DNA of 8,137 nt, taken from the NCBI GenBank assembly GCA_030043865.1, contig JASHWZ010000012.1, positions 1 through 8,137 on the forward strand, read 5' to 3'. Below the pieces are notes generated by a model. It was given only the letters and a program-made list of their open reading frames with translations, did not search any database and was not told where the DNA came from. Of the stretch, positions 1 to 5,148 are shown piece by piece. The position numbers and the translations under genes are program-made. Numbering within the stretch: the stretch's first letter is position 1; every line of letters starts with the position of its first letter. Source of the stretch: Thermoplasmata archaeon. GTDB lineage: Archaea > Thermoplasmatota > Thermoplasmata > Lutacidiplasmatales > UBA184.

Positions 1-653
1 CGGAGGATCCGGGCGCCGGCGTGGCGCAGGCGGAGCTCGAGCGCGGTCACGCTGTCGGTCTGAAAGACGATCCCGGTGAGGACCCCGAGCCGCGCCTTCG
101 TCTGGGAGTAGTACGGCTCGCCCCAGTCGGACCGGGGGACGACCAGGGAGATCGCGGTCGTCCCCGGCCCGAGCCCGAGCTCGACGTACTCGGTGTCGTC
201 GTCGCGGGTGAGCACCGTGAGCCCGAGCACGTCACGGTACCACGCGATCGCCCGGGCCCGGTCGCTCACGACGACCGGGACCCGCTGCAGGAGCGTCAGC
301 CGACCGGAGCCGCGGGCCGGTGGCGGCTCGAGGCTGACGCCGCTGCCGGCGAGCGCGGGACTCCACTCGAGCACCTCCGAGCGGACGCCCGCGACCGCGC
401 GCAACGGGTCGTGACGGAGGACCCGATCCGCCTCCGCCCGGTCCGCCGCGCGAAAGACGAGGAGGTCGCCGGGAGGGTCGACGAGCGGGCCGTGGCCGAC
501 GAGACGACCGACCCGGTCGACGTTCTCAGTGAACTCGCGCAGCGCCCGCCGCTCGGGCGGCGTCAACTCCGCGTCCGCCCCGATGCGCGCGACCCGGACG
601 AACAGCCGTTTCGGGGCTCGACCCGGGCGACCGGACGACTTCGGCATCTCCAT
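1..653 (-). CDS. YCII-domain / VOC (glyoxalase-like) fusion protein, C-terminus cut by window edge
   Basis: This minus-strand frame stays open from an ATG at 653 to the left edge, giving 217 complete codons and no stop; the C-terminus lies outside the window. Residues about 17-97 resemble a YCII-related ferredoxin-like alpha/beta domain, with G-H-G-P-L at 53-57, H-D-P-L at 81-84 and a closing V-L-E-W. Residues about 118-217 resemble a VOC (glyoxalase/bleomycin-resistance) module: a beta strand V-P-V-V-V-S-D, then A-I-A-W-Y-R-D-V-L-G-L at 135-145, and later T-G-I-V-F-Q-T-D. A VOC unit is usually about 115-130 residues, so perhaps 20-40 are missing. No metal ligands are obvious, so the reaction is unknown. 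An in-frame TGA three codons upstream (660-662) makes ATG 653 the longest possible start. ATG 647 is the alternative: a GTGAGG motif at 658-663 sits 4 nt before the first and 10 nt before the second. Confidence 0.85.
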   Translation of the reverse strand, partial: MEMPKSSGRPGRAPKRLFVRVARIGADAELTPPERRALREFTENVDRVGRLVGHGPLVDPPGDLLVFRAADRAEADRVLRHDPLRAVAGVRSEVLEWSPALAGSGVSLEPPPARGSGRLTLLQRVPVVVSDRARAIAWYRDVLGLTVLTRDDDTEYVELGLGPGTTAISLVVPRSDWGEPYYSQTKARLGVLTGIVFQTDSVTALELRLRHAGARIL

Positions 654-845
654 CGAGCCTCACGGCGCCGAGGGATAGAATCGTTGGGGAGCCGACCCAC
701 CCCTCCCCTCCGCCCGCACCCGTCCGCTCGACGCCGGGCCTTGGGGACGGGGGCCGAACGCCCCGACCCCCTCGCGGGAGGCCCCACCCCGGTCGTCCGG
801 GTCGCCCACGGGCCCGGCGGAGTTCTCGAGGGAGAGCGTTCGTGA

Positions 846-893
846 TTCGACAAAATAAGTAGTAATACACATATATGCGTATTCTGAAAATAT
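846..893 (+). promoter_or_regulatory. AT-rich promoter island upstream of the surface-protein gene
   Basis: About 48 bases of strongly AT-rich sequence sit in a very GC-rich context, typical of an archaeal TATA/BRE promoter. Candidate TATA boxes are CATATAT (870-876) and AAAATAT (887-893), predicting starts near 898-900 or 915 and a leader of roughly 55-75 nt before the ATG at 972. A further AT-rich run, ACAAAATAA, lies at 850-858. Which box is used cannot be decided by eye. Because CATATATG is self-complementary, the same island could also fire leftward toward the YCII-VOC gene. Confidence 0.55.
864..883. repeat. 20-bp near-perfect palindrome over the TATA candidate (operator-like)
   Basis: Arms AATAC (864-868) and GTATT (879-883) flank the self-complementary core CATATATG (870-877). 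Only the pair at 869/878 (A against C) breaks the symmetry, so 18 of 20 positions are palindromic. The element covers the best TATA candidate of the surface-protein gene, the position expected for a repressor operator that competes with TBP. The symmetry is seen directly; the operator role is inferred. Confidence 0.5.
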
Positions 894-894
894 C

Positions 895-948
895 GCTCGC
901 TCTGTGCGAGCCCGGACCGCTCCCCGCTCTCGATCGCTCTCGGAGCGG
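895..948 (+). other. Two tandem leader hairpins before the surface-protein gene
   Basis: GCTCGC (895-900) pairs with GCGAGC (906-911) around a 5-nt loop. CCGCTCC (917-923) then pairs with GGAGCGG (942-948) around an 18-nt loop. Both are perfect and lie between the promoter island and the ATG at 972, so most of the second would be in the 5' leader. There is no clear Shine-Dalgarno between the last stem and the ATG, so folding might affect translation. In GC-rich DNA such stems also arise by chance. Confidence 0.35.
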
Positions 949-971
949 CCGTCCCGCACACCGGAACGGCG

Positions 972-3143
972 ATGTTGGGAACGGTCGAACGGGGAACGCG
1001 TCTCGGGCTCGCGGTCGGCCTGCTCGCCATCCTCGCCTTGCTGCTCGTGGGCGCGGTGAGCGTTTCCACCTTCACCGGCTCCACCGCGTCGGCGGGCGGG
1101 ACGGGCGGTGGGTCGCCGGTGAATGCGATCAACCCTGCCAGCTCCTCGTCGCTGCTCTACTTCAACGGGACGGTGAACGGGAACGGAGGCACGCAGACCG
1201 TCTACACCCCGTCCCCGCCCAACGGGACCGTGTGGGACCTCGTGAGCGCGAAGATCACGATCACCGCTCCGAGCGCGGTCAGCAGCCTCCAGAACTCCTA
1301 CCTGTACGACTCCGTCTGCACGCAGCTCGACGTCTCCCCCGCGCCCTCGGCGTGCAAGGGGATCTACGGGCCGAACGTGAACGGCTGGGCGAACGACCTG
1401 ATCGAGTCCGGCGGGTCCGGCACGGTCGTAGGGGAGGGGGGGTATGCCGCCAGCACCCCGGCCGGCGTCAGCTACTATACTCACTTCAAGCAAACCATCC
1501 ACCTCACCTACGACATCTTCGTCAGCTTCGGCGCGGAGCTGTCGAGCGGGGTCTCCTCGAGCTACTCGATCGTCGTAGACCCCGAGGTCGGGGACTACCC
1601 GTCGTTCGCCTTCTACCGATTCTCCCACCCGGTCGAGCCGCTCAGCAGCAGTCCGACGAAGGTCTCGATCCCCGGCCCGCCCGCCGGCTACGTCTACCGG
1701 GTGGAGATCGCGTGGACGACGATCGACATGGGGAGCGCCCTCGGCCCCTACCGCCTCGCGGAGATCCTCGAGGAGCCGAGCGGTTTCGTGCTCGCCAAGA
1801 TCAACAACTGGACGTCGGGGTCCACCGGCGCGTCGGCGTGCGGCGGGTACTCGGCGGCCCAGACCTGCATCAGCGACAACGGGGTCGGGACGGAGACCGT
1901 CTGGGACGATGAGGTCCTGATGACCTCGTCCGACTCCTTCCTGGCGGAGTTCGTCGGGGTCTCGGGCGACAGCGGCGACTTCGCGGTCGTCGTGACCGAG
2001 TACCCCGCATCGGCGTTCGGGGGAACGCCGGCCGCGCCCACGGGGCTCGTCGTCTCGGCGGTCACGGCCTCGAGCATCGGGCTCGAGTGGACCCAGCCCG
2101 GGGGCGGCGGCCTCGTCAACGATACCGTCTACTCCACGACGACCTCCGGATGCACCGGTCCGCTCGCCGCCGAGTCCACCGGCGGCCCGGCCGCGAGCTA
2201 CACGCTCGAATCCCTCCCCTCCTCGACCACCGAGTACATCGAGGTGACGGCGTGGAACGCCACGGGACAGAGCGCGCCCAGCGCCTGCATCTCCGCCACG
2301 ACCGGCGCCCCGCCGACGGGTTCGAACGGCACGTTCGAGCTCGAGCTGGACGCGACGAGTCCCAACGGCACCCCCGTCTCCGGCGTCATGGTCCCGGTGA
2401 ACTTCGAGTCGCCCGCGGTGTATCCTTCGGTCACGCTCGGTCCGACCAACGCCTCGGGGGAGGCCGTCCTCTACGACGTTCCGTCCGGCGCGACGATCTC
2501 GAACGTCACGGTGGAGGGACCCGACTACTCCCTGGTCCGCTACTCCTTGCAGGCCCCGCAGGCGGGCGTGGAGCTGGTCCAGGTGGTCGTGGCGCCCGAA
2601 GTGTCGAGGGGGTCTCCGGGGTTCAGTCCGGTCCAGTTCCGCGAACAGGGGCTCGGTTCGGGGGTGCTCTGGTGGGTGTCCGTGTCGGGGCCGCAGTCGG
2701 AGTCCGTGAACACGTCGGGCACGACGATCGGCTTCGAGCTGGAAAACGGGACGTACCAGTACACGCTCGGCGCCGCCTCGGGCTTCGACCCGAGCGTGTC
2801 CGCCGGGACGTTCGACCTGCCGAGCTCCAACTCCGTCCTCACGGTGAACTTCACGAGCGCCCCCGCGTCGACGACCGGTGCGCCCCCGTCCTCCGCGACC
2901 CCGCTCTTCGTCTGGGAGATGGTGGGGGTCACGCTCGCCGGGATCGTCGTGGGGGGGTTCTTCGTGGTCGGGATCTACCGTACCCTGCATCCGCGCGAAG
3001 CGACTCGCGCTCGCCGCGTGCGTCTCGCGGAACGGGGCCGAGGCGTCACCCGCGTCGCGGGGGTTCGGCGGACCGCCTCGCGCTTCCCCTCGGCCGAGCG
3101 CGCCTCGGCCATTCGGTCCGGCTACGACCGTCAGACCCGGTGA
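972..3143 (+). CDS. Secreted membrane-anchored surface protein with Fn3 and thermopsin-associated type modules
   Basis: This encodes 723 residues, probably cell-surface and glycosylated. Residues 1-10 carry basic residues and about 11-34 form a hydrophobic segment (signal peptide or membrane anchor). About 45-345 is a Ser/Gly/Thr-rich beta-type ectodomain I cannot assign, with several cysteines. About 353-446 is a fibronectin type III-like domain, starting P-A-A-P-T-G-L and ending near S-A-P-S-A. About 452-545 resembles a carboxypeptidase-regulatory/PEGA-like beta sandwich. About 552-632 resembles the beta modules in Thermoplasmata thermopsin-type and other large surface proteins (F-R-E-Q-G-L-G-S-G, E-N-G-T-Y-Q-Y). 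A transmembrane helix spans about 645-669, followed by an Arg-rich cytoplasmic tail of about 54 residues. About a dozen N-x-S/T sequons occur. No peptidase motif is visible. ATG 972 is the only start placing the signal helix at the N-terminus, although no good ribosome binding site precedes it. Confidence 0.85.
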   Translation: MLGTVERGTRLGLAVGLLAILALLLVGAVSVSTFTGSTASAGGTGGGSPVNAINPASSSSLLYFNGTVNGNGGTQTVYTPSPPNGTVWDLVSAKITITAPSAVSSLQNSYLYDSVCTQLDVSPAPSACKGIYGPNVNGWANDLIESGGSGTVVGEGGYAASTPAGVSYYTHFKQTIHLTYDIFVSFGAELSSGVSSSYSIVVDPEVGDYPSFAFYRFSHPVEPLSSSPTKVSIPGPPAGYVYRVEIAWTTIDMGSALGPYRLAEILEEPSGFVLAKINNWTSGSTGASACGGYSAAQTCISDNGVGTETVWDDEVLMTSSDSFLAEFVGVSGDSGDFAVVVTEYPASAFGGTPAAPTGLVVSAVTASSIGLEWTQPGGGGLVNDTVYSTTTSGCTGPLAAESTGGPAASYTLESLPSSTTEYIEVTAWNATGQSAPSACISATTGAPPTGSNGTFELELDATSPNGTPVSGVMVPVNFESPAVYPSVTLGPTNASGEAVLYDVPSGATISNVTVEGPDYSLVRYSLQAPQAGVELVQVVVAPEVSRGSPGFSPVQFREQGLGSGVLWWVSVSGPQSESVNTSGTTIGFELENGTYQYTLGAASGFDPSVSAGTFDLPSSNSVLTVNFTSAPASTTGAPPSSATPLFVWEMVGVTLAGIVVGGFFVVGIYRTLHPREATRARRVRLAERGRGVTRVAGVRRTASRFPSAERASAIRSGYDRQTR

Positions 3144-3201
3144 GATTCCGCGTGTATCGCTGGGAGCGCAACGTTCCCCGGGGTGCGTACCGCGGACGGG
3201 G

Positions 3202-3222
3202 CGGCGGGCCCTGGTCCCGCCG
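3202..3222 (+). terminator. Hairpin downstream of the surface-protein gene, possible terminator
   Basis: CGGCGGG (3202-3208) pairs perfectly with CCCGCCG (3216-3222) around a 7-nt loop, about 60 nt after the stop codon at 3141-3143 and before the sHSP promoter. No T-tract follows, so it could be an RNA-stabilising stem or simply GC-rich sequence. Confidence 0.3.
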
Positions 3223-3256
3223 ATCCATCCCGACTCAGTAGGACTCCGGCTCACCT

Positions 3257-3282
3257 ATGCCTCGCGGGCCCGAAATAGGCAT
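3257..3282. repeat. 6-bp inverted repeat flanking the BRE region of the sHSP promoter
   Basis: ATGCCT (3257-3262) and AGGCAT (3277-3282) are perfect inverted copies separated by 14 nt. Another 8-bp palindrome, CGGGCCCG (3265-3272), lies between them. The right arm ends four bases before the TATA box. An operator for heat-shock control is possible, but a 6-bp repeat in about 190 bp is weak evidence. Confidence 0.25.
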
Positions 3283-3292
3283 GTATTATATA
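3271..3292 (+). promoter_or_regulatory. Archaeal promoter of the small heat-shock protein gene
   Basis: A TATA box, TTATATA (3286-3292), sits in an AT-rich patch within GC-rich sequence, with a purine-rich CGAAATAGG stretch (3271-3279) upstream that may contribute BRE contacts. The predicted start is near 3314-3318, giving a leader of about 20 nt that contains the ribosome binding site. This is the clearest promoter in the window. Confidence 0.7.
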
Positions 3293-3323
3293 GTAACGCA
3301 AACTTACACTTTCGGTAACACCC

Positions 3324-3331
3324 TGAGGTGA
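3324..3331 (+). promoter_or_regulatory. Shine-Dalgarno of the sHSP gene
   Basis: TGAGGTGA closely matches the complement of the archaeal 16S rRNA 3' end and lies 4 nt before ATG 3336, which fixes the start. Confidence 0.75.
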
Positions 3332-3335
3332 ACCG

Positions 3336-3827
3336 ATGACCGTAGAGATCAAGAAAGTGGAGACCGCCGCCGACCCCTGGACCGACTTCGAGAACGCCAT
3401 CGATGCGACCCGCGCCGAGCTGTTCCGCACCTTCGGCCTCGAGCCGTTCGCGGCGCTGTTCCCACCGAGCGAGACGACGAGCGCGCCGAACTACCTGCGC
3501 GCTCCGCGCGTCGACGTCACCGACACCGGTGCCGCGTACCGGATCGTCGCCGACGTCCCCGGGATCCCGAAGGAGCAGCTCGACATCCGCGTCCGCGGCA
3601 CGAGCGTAGAGATCCGCGGCGAGAACGCCCAGGAGACGGAGGAGAAGAAGAAGGAGTACGTCCACCGCGAGCGAACGTACGCCGGCTTCTACCGCCACCT
3701 CGAGATGCCCGAGCCCGTGGTCGGGACCGACGCGAAAGCGAAGGTCGCGAACGGCGTCCTCGAGCTCGAGCTGCCGAAGGTGACCCCGACCCCGTCGGCC
3801 GACGAGGTCAAGGTCGCCGTCGCGTAA
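3336..3827 (+). CDS. hsp20: Small heat-shock protein, Hsp20/alpha-crystallin family
   Basis: This encodes a 163-residue ATP-independent holdase chaperone that would bind unfolding proteins in the cytoplasm as large oligomers. The alpha-crystallin domain spans about residues 57-148: it opens with P-R-V-D-V-T-D, contains D-V-P-G-I at 73-77, and carries the family signature A-K-V-A-N-G-V-L at 135-142, followed by E-L-E-L-P-K. The N-terminal arm (1-56) is hydrophobic and variable, as usual, with Trp and Phe residues. The C-terminal extension ends E-V-K-V-A-V-A; V-K-V (158-160) or V-A-V (160-162) could serve as the I/V-x-I/V anchor that bridges dimers. Residues 98-107 are a charged loop rich in Glu and Lys. 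The length is normal for archaeal family members. The gene has its own promoter, a strong ribosome binding site and a terminator, so it is probably a monocistronic stress-induced unit. Confidence 0.95.
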   Translation: MTVEIKKVETAADPWTDFENAIDATRAELFRTFGLEPFAALFPPSETTSAPNYLRAPRVDVTDTGAAYRIVADVPGIPKEQLDIRVRGTSVEIRGENAQETEEKKKEYVHRERTYAGFYRHLEMPEPVVGTDAKAKVANGVLELELPKVTPTPSADEVKVAVA

Positions 3828-3845
3828 GCCCGACGCCCTACCCCT

Positions 3846-3880
3846 CCCCGGGCGGCCCACGCCCGGGGGCCCTCTCTTTG
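3846..3880 (+). terminator. Terminator hairpin after the sHSP gene
   Basis: CCCCGGGC (3846-3853) pairs perfectly with GCCCGGGG (3861-3868) around a 7-nt loop, 18 nt after the sHSP stop. A pyrimidine run ending TCTCTTT (3873-3879) follows. The T-rich end and the position support termination. The T-tract is short, so efficiency is uncertain. Confidence 0.6.
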
Positions 3881-3957
3881 CACCACCCTCCGAGCCGCCG
3901 CCGCGCCGGCCCGTCGGACTGATGTACCTCGGCGCCCTCGATTCTTCGGGACGGACG

Positions 3958-4269
3958 ATGTATTGCGCTCAATGCGGCCATGAGATCCCGGCCGGGAGCC
4001 CTACGTGCCCGGCGTGCGGCTTCAACGCGATGGGGGGGACCGCCGGCCGCGGCTCCCCGCACGTCAGCTTCGAGGACGCTCTCGCCGAAGTCCGCCGCGC
4101 CGCGAAGGACCTCGGCCGATCGGCCGAACGCCTGTCGCGGCAGGCGTCCGCGCAGGCCCGCAAGGCCGCGAAGGACCCGACCGGCACCGCGCGACGGGGA
4201 GCCCGAAAAGCCGCCCAGGAACTGCAGCGGGTCGCGGACGACGTCGAGCGGCTGCTGCGGGACCTGTAG
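3958..4269 (+). CDS. Small zinc-ribbon protein with a basic helical C-terminal region
   Basis: This encodes 103 residues of unknown function. Residues 3-20 form a compact zinc ribbon with two C-x-x-C pairs (C3/C6 and C17/C20) separated by ten residues. After a Gly-rich linker (about 25-34), residues 38-103 are Ala-, Arg-, Lys- and Gln-rich and predicted helical, with the element A-A-K-D repeated at 48-51 and 70-73. They look amphipathic, like membrane-binding or nucleic-acid-binding helices. I chose ATG 3958 because zinc ribbons of this type usually begin M-x-C within the first few residues. An in-frame ATG at 3922 would add 12 unremarkable residues, and neither start has a clear ribosome binding site. 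The gene lies 80 bp upstream of the SSB-like gene on the same strand and may be co-transcribed. A role in RNA or DNA binding or as an accessory protein is possible but unproven. Confidence 0.75.
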   Translation: MYCAQCGHEIPAGSPTCPACGFNAMGGTAGRGSPHVSFEDALAEVRRAAKDLGRSAERLSRQASAQARKAAKDPTGTARRGARKAAQELQRVADDVERLLRDL

Positions 4270-4349
4270 CCGTCCCGTCCCGCCCGCCGCCGTCCCCGCT
4301 TCCCCGCCGGGGCGAACCATCTTGTGACCGGAAGAGTTGGCGCGCGTCG

Positions 4350-4658
4350 ATGACGGTCGGAGCCCCACCGAAGACGTTCATCTCGGACCTCCGGCCGGGC
4401 CGGGTCGCCACGTTCGAGGCGACGGTCGCCCAACTCGAGGCGCCCCGCGAGGTCGAGCAGCGGACCGGCGCCACGACCCGTGTCCGCCGCGGCACGCTGC
4501 GGGACGGGACCGGCGAGATCACCCTCGTACTCTGGGGCCGAGAGGTCGACCTCGTGGGGGAAGGCGACCGGGTGCGGATCGTCGAGGGGTGGGTCAAGGA
4601 CTACAAGGGGCGGCCAGAAGTGTCGCTCGGCCGGACCGGCAAGCTCGAAAAGCGGTGA
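4350..4658 (+). CDS. Single-domain OB-fold ssDNA-binding protein (Sulfolobus SSB-like)
   Basis: This encodes 102 residues forming one OB fold that probably binds single-stranded DNA (or RNA) in replication or repair. The sequence follows the archaeal SSB pattern: I-S-D-L-R-P-G at 11-17, L-R-D-G-T-G-E-I-T-L-V-L-W-G at 50-63, and V-G-E-G-D-R-V-R-I at 69-77, ending in a strand with S-L-G-R-T-G-K. W62, W81 and Y85 have the same spacing (19 and 4) as W56, W75 and F79, the base-stacking aromatics of Sulfolobus SSB as I recall them. The disordered acidic or Gly/Arg-rich tail of that protein is absent; the chain stops just after the OB fold. ATG 4350 places the start about ten residues before the fold, as expected. 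No strong ribosome binding site is visible; GGAAGAG at 4330-4336 is 13 nt away. It is followed after 6 nt by a membrane-protein gene. Confidence 0.85.
   Translation: MTVGAPPKTFISDLRPGRVATFEATVAQLEAPREVEQRTGATTRVRRGTLRDGTGEITLVLWGREVDLVGEGDRVRIVEGWVKDYKGRPEVSLGRTGKLEKR
4654..4658 (+). promoter_or_regulatory. Shine-Dalgarno overlapping the SSB-like stop codon
   Basis: GGTGA at 4654-4658 includes the TGA stop of the SSB-like gene and lies 6 nt before the GTG start at 4665. This supports the unusual GTG start and suggests translational coupling of the two genes. Confidence 0.6.
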
Positions 4659-4664
4659 CCACCG

Positions 4665-5144
4665 GTGACCTGGGACAGCTTCTTCAGCGCCGAGGTCGGG
4701 GCGGCCGCGGCGCTCGCGGGGTTGATCTTCGTCGGGATCTCGATCAACCTCCAACGGATCCTCGGCCTCCCGATGATCGCGCGCCGGGCGTTCCAGGCGC
4801 TGCTGATCCTCCTCGGCATCCTCGCCGTCGTCTCGATCCTCCTCGTCCCCGGCCTCAACGGGACGGACTCGGGCTCGAGCGTGCTGGTCGTCGCCGCTCT
4901 GTTGCTGCTCACGCTCGACCTCATCGAGGTCAACAGCTGGAAGGAGGTCACGCCGAACCTGCGGCTGCTCTTGTTCCAGCACACGGTCGAGATCCAGCTC
5001 CCGCCGTTGATGATGCTGCTCGGAGGAGCGGCCCTCCTGCTCGGCAACGCCTGGGCGCTCTACTGGTTCCTCCCCGCGACGCTCCTGAGCTTCCTGGTGG
5101 CGTTGATCGAGGCCTGGGTAATCACGGTCGAGATCCTTCGCTGA
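4665..5144 (+). CDS. Five-helix integral membrane protein of unknown function
   Basis: This encodes 159 residues starting at GTG 4665, supported by the GGTGA motif 6 nt upstream. Five hydrophobic segments are visible: about residues 11-30, 42-61, 72-88, 112-130 and 133-155. The N-terminus W-D-S-F-F-S-A-E-V-G-A-A-A-A-L-A-G-L-I-F begins a pattern I associate with a family of uncharacterised bacterial and archaeal membrane proteins, in which an acidic residue precedes a small-residue-rich helix ending S-I-N-L. Polar residues at or near helix ends (E10, N28, D85, E88, N90, E109, E149) could form a functional site. No transporter or enzyme signature was recognised. It is tightly linked to the SSB-like gene, so the two are probably made from one transcript. 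Its stop is only 4 nt from the stop of the convergent exporter gene. Confidence 0.8.
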   Translation: MTWDSFFSAEVGAAAALAGLIFVGISINLQRILGLPMIARRAFQALLILLGILAVVSILLVPGLNGTDSGSSVLVVAALLLLTLDLIEVNSWKEVTPNLRLLLFQHTVEIQLPPLMMLLGGAALLLGNAWALYWFLPATLLSFLVALIEAWVITVEILR

Positions 5145-5148
5145 CCGC

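Larger units (their letters stand above)
654..971. other. 318-bp divergent intergenic region without a credible gene
   Basis: This region separates the divergent YCII-VOC gene and surface-protein gene. Its left two thirds (654-845) are very GC-rich and hold two hairpin-capable segments. One is 743-746+748-752 pairing with 761-765+767-770, with one A-A mismatch and an 8-nt loop. The other is 797-803 pairing with 811-817, with one G-U wobble and a 7-nt loop. Open frames crossing it are rich in Arg, Pro and Gly and look like GC-driven shadows. The right third holds the AT-rich promoter island, the palindrome and the leader hairpins listed separately. For the minus-strand gene, GATTCTATCC (minus strand of 674-683) lies about 25 nt before the ATG and could be a weak TATA element for a leaderless transcript. 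Confidence 0.5.

Noticed and set aside
21..845. A 274-codon plus-strand frame over the left part of the window
   Set aside because: It is antisense to the YCII-VOC gene, continues into the GC-rich intergenic block, and has shadow-like composition.
526..870. Minus-strand frame starting with M-Y-Y-Y at the AT island
   Set aside because: It is out of frame with the YCII-VOC gene it overlaps, and its composition is Arg/Gly/Pro-rich after the first residues, so it reflects leader DNA.
660..3254. An 864-codon open frame on the minus strand opposite the surface-protein gene
   Set aside because: The translation is dominated by Arg, Gly, Asp and Pro with no domain or membrane pattern. The opposite plus-strand frame has a signal segment, recognisable modules and a membrane anchor. 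Long antisense frames are expected in GC-rich coding DNA.
4294..4312. CCCCG/CGGGG hairpin between the zinc-ribbon and SSB-like genes
   Set aside because: Five GC pairs in a C-rich tract with no T-run. It is likely chance in this base composition.
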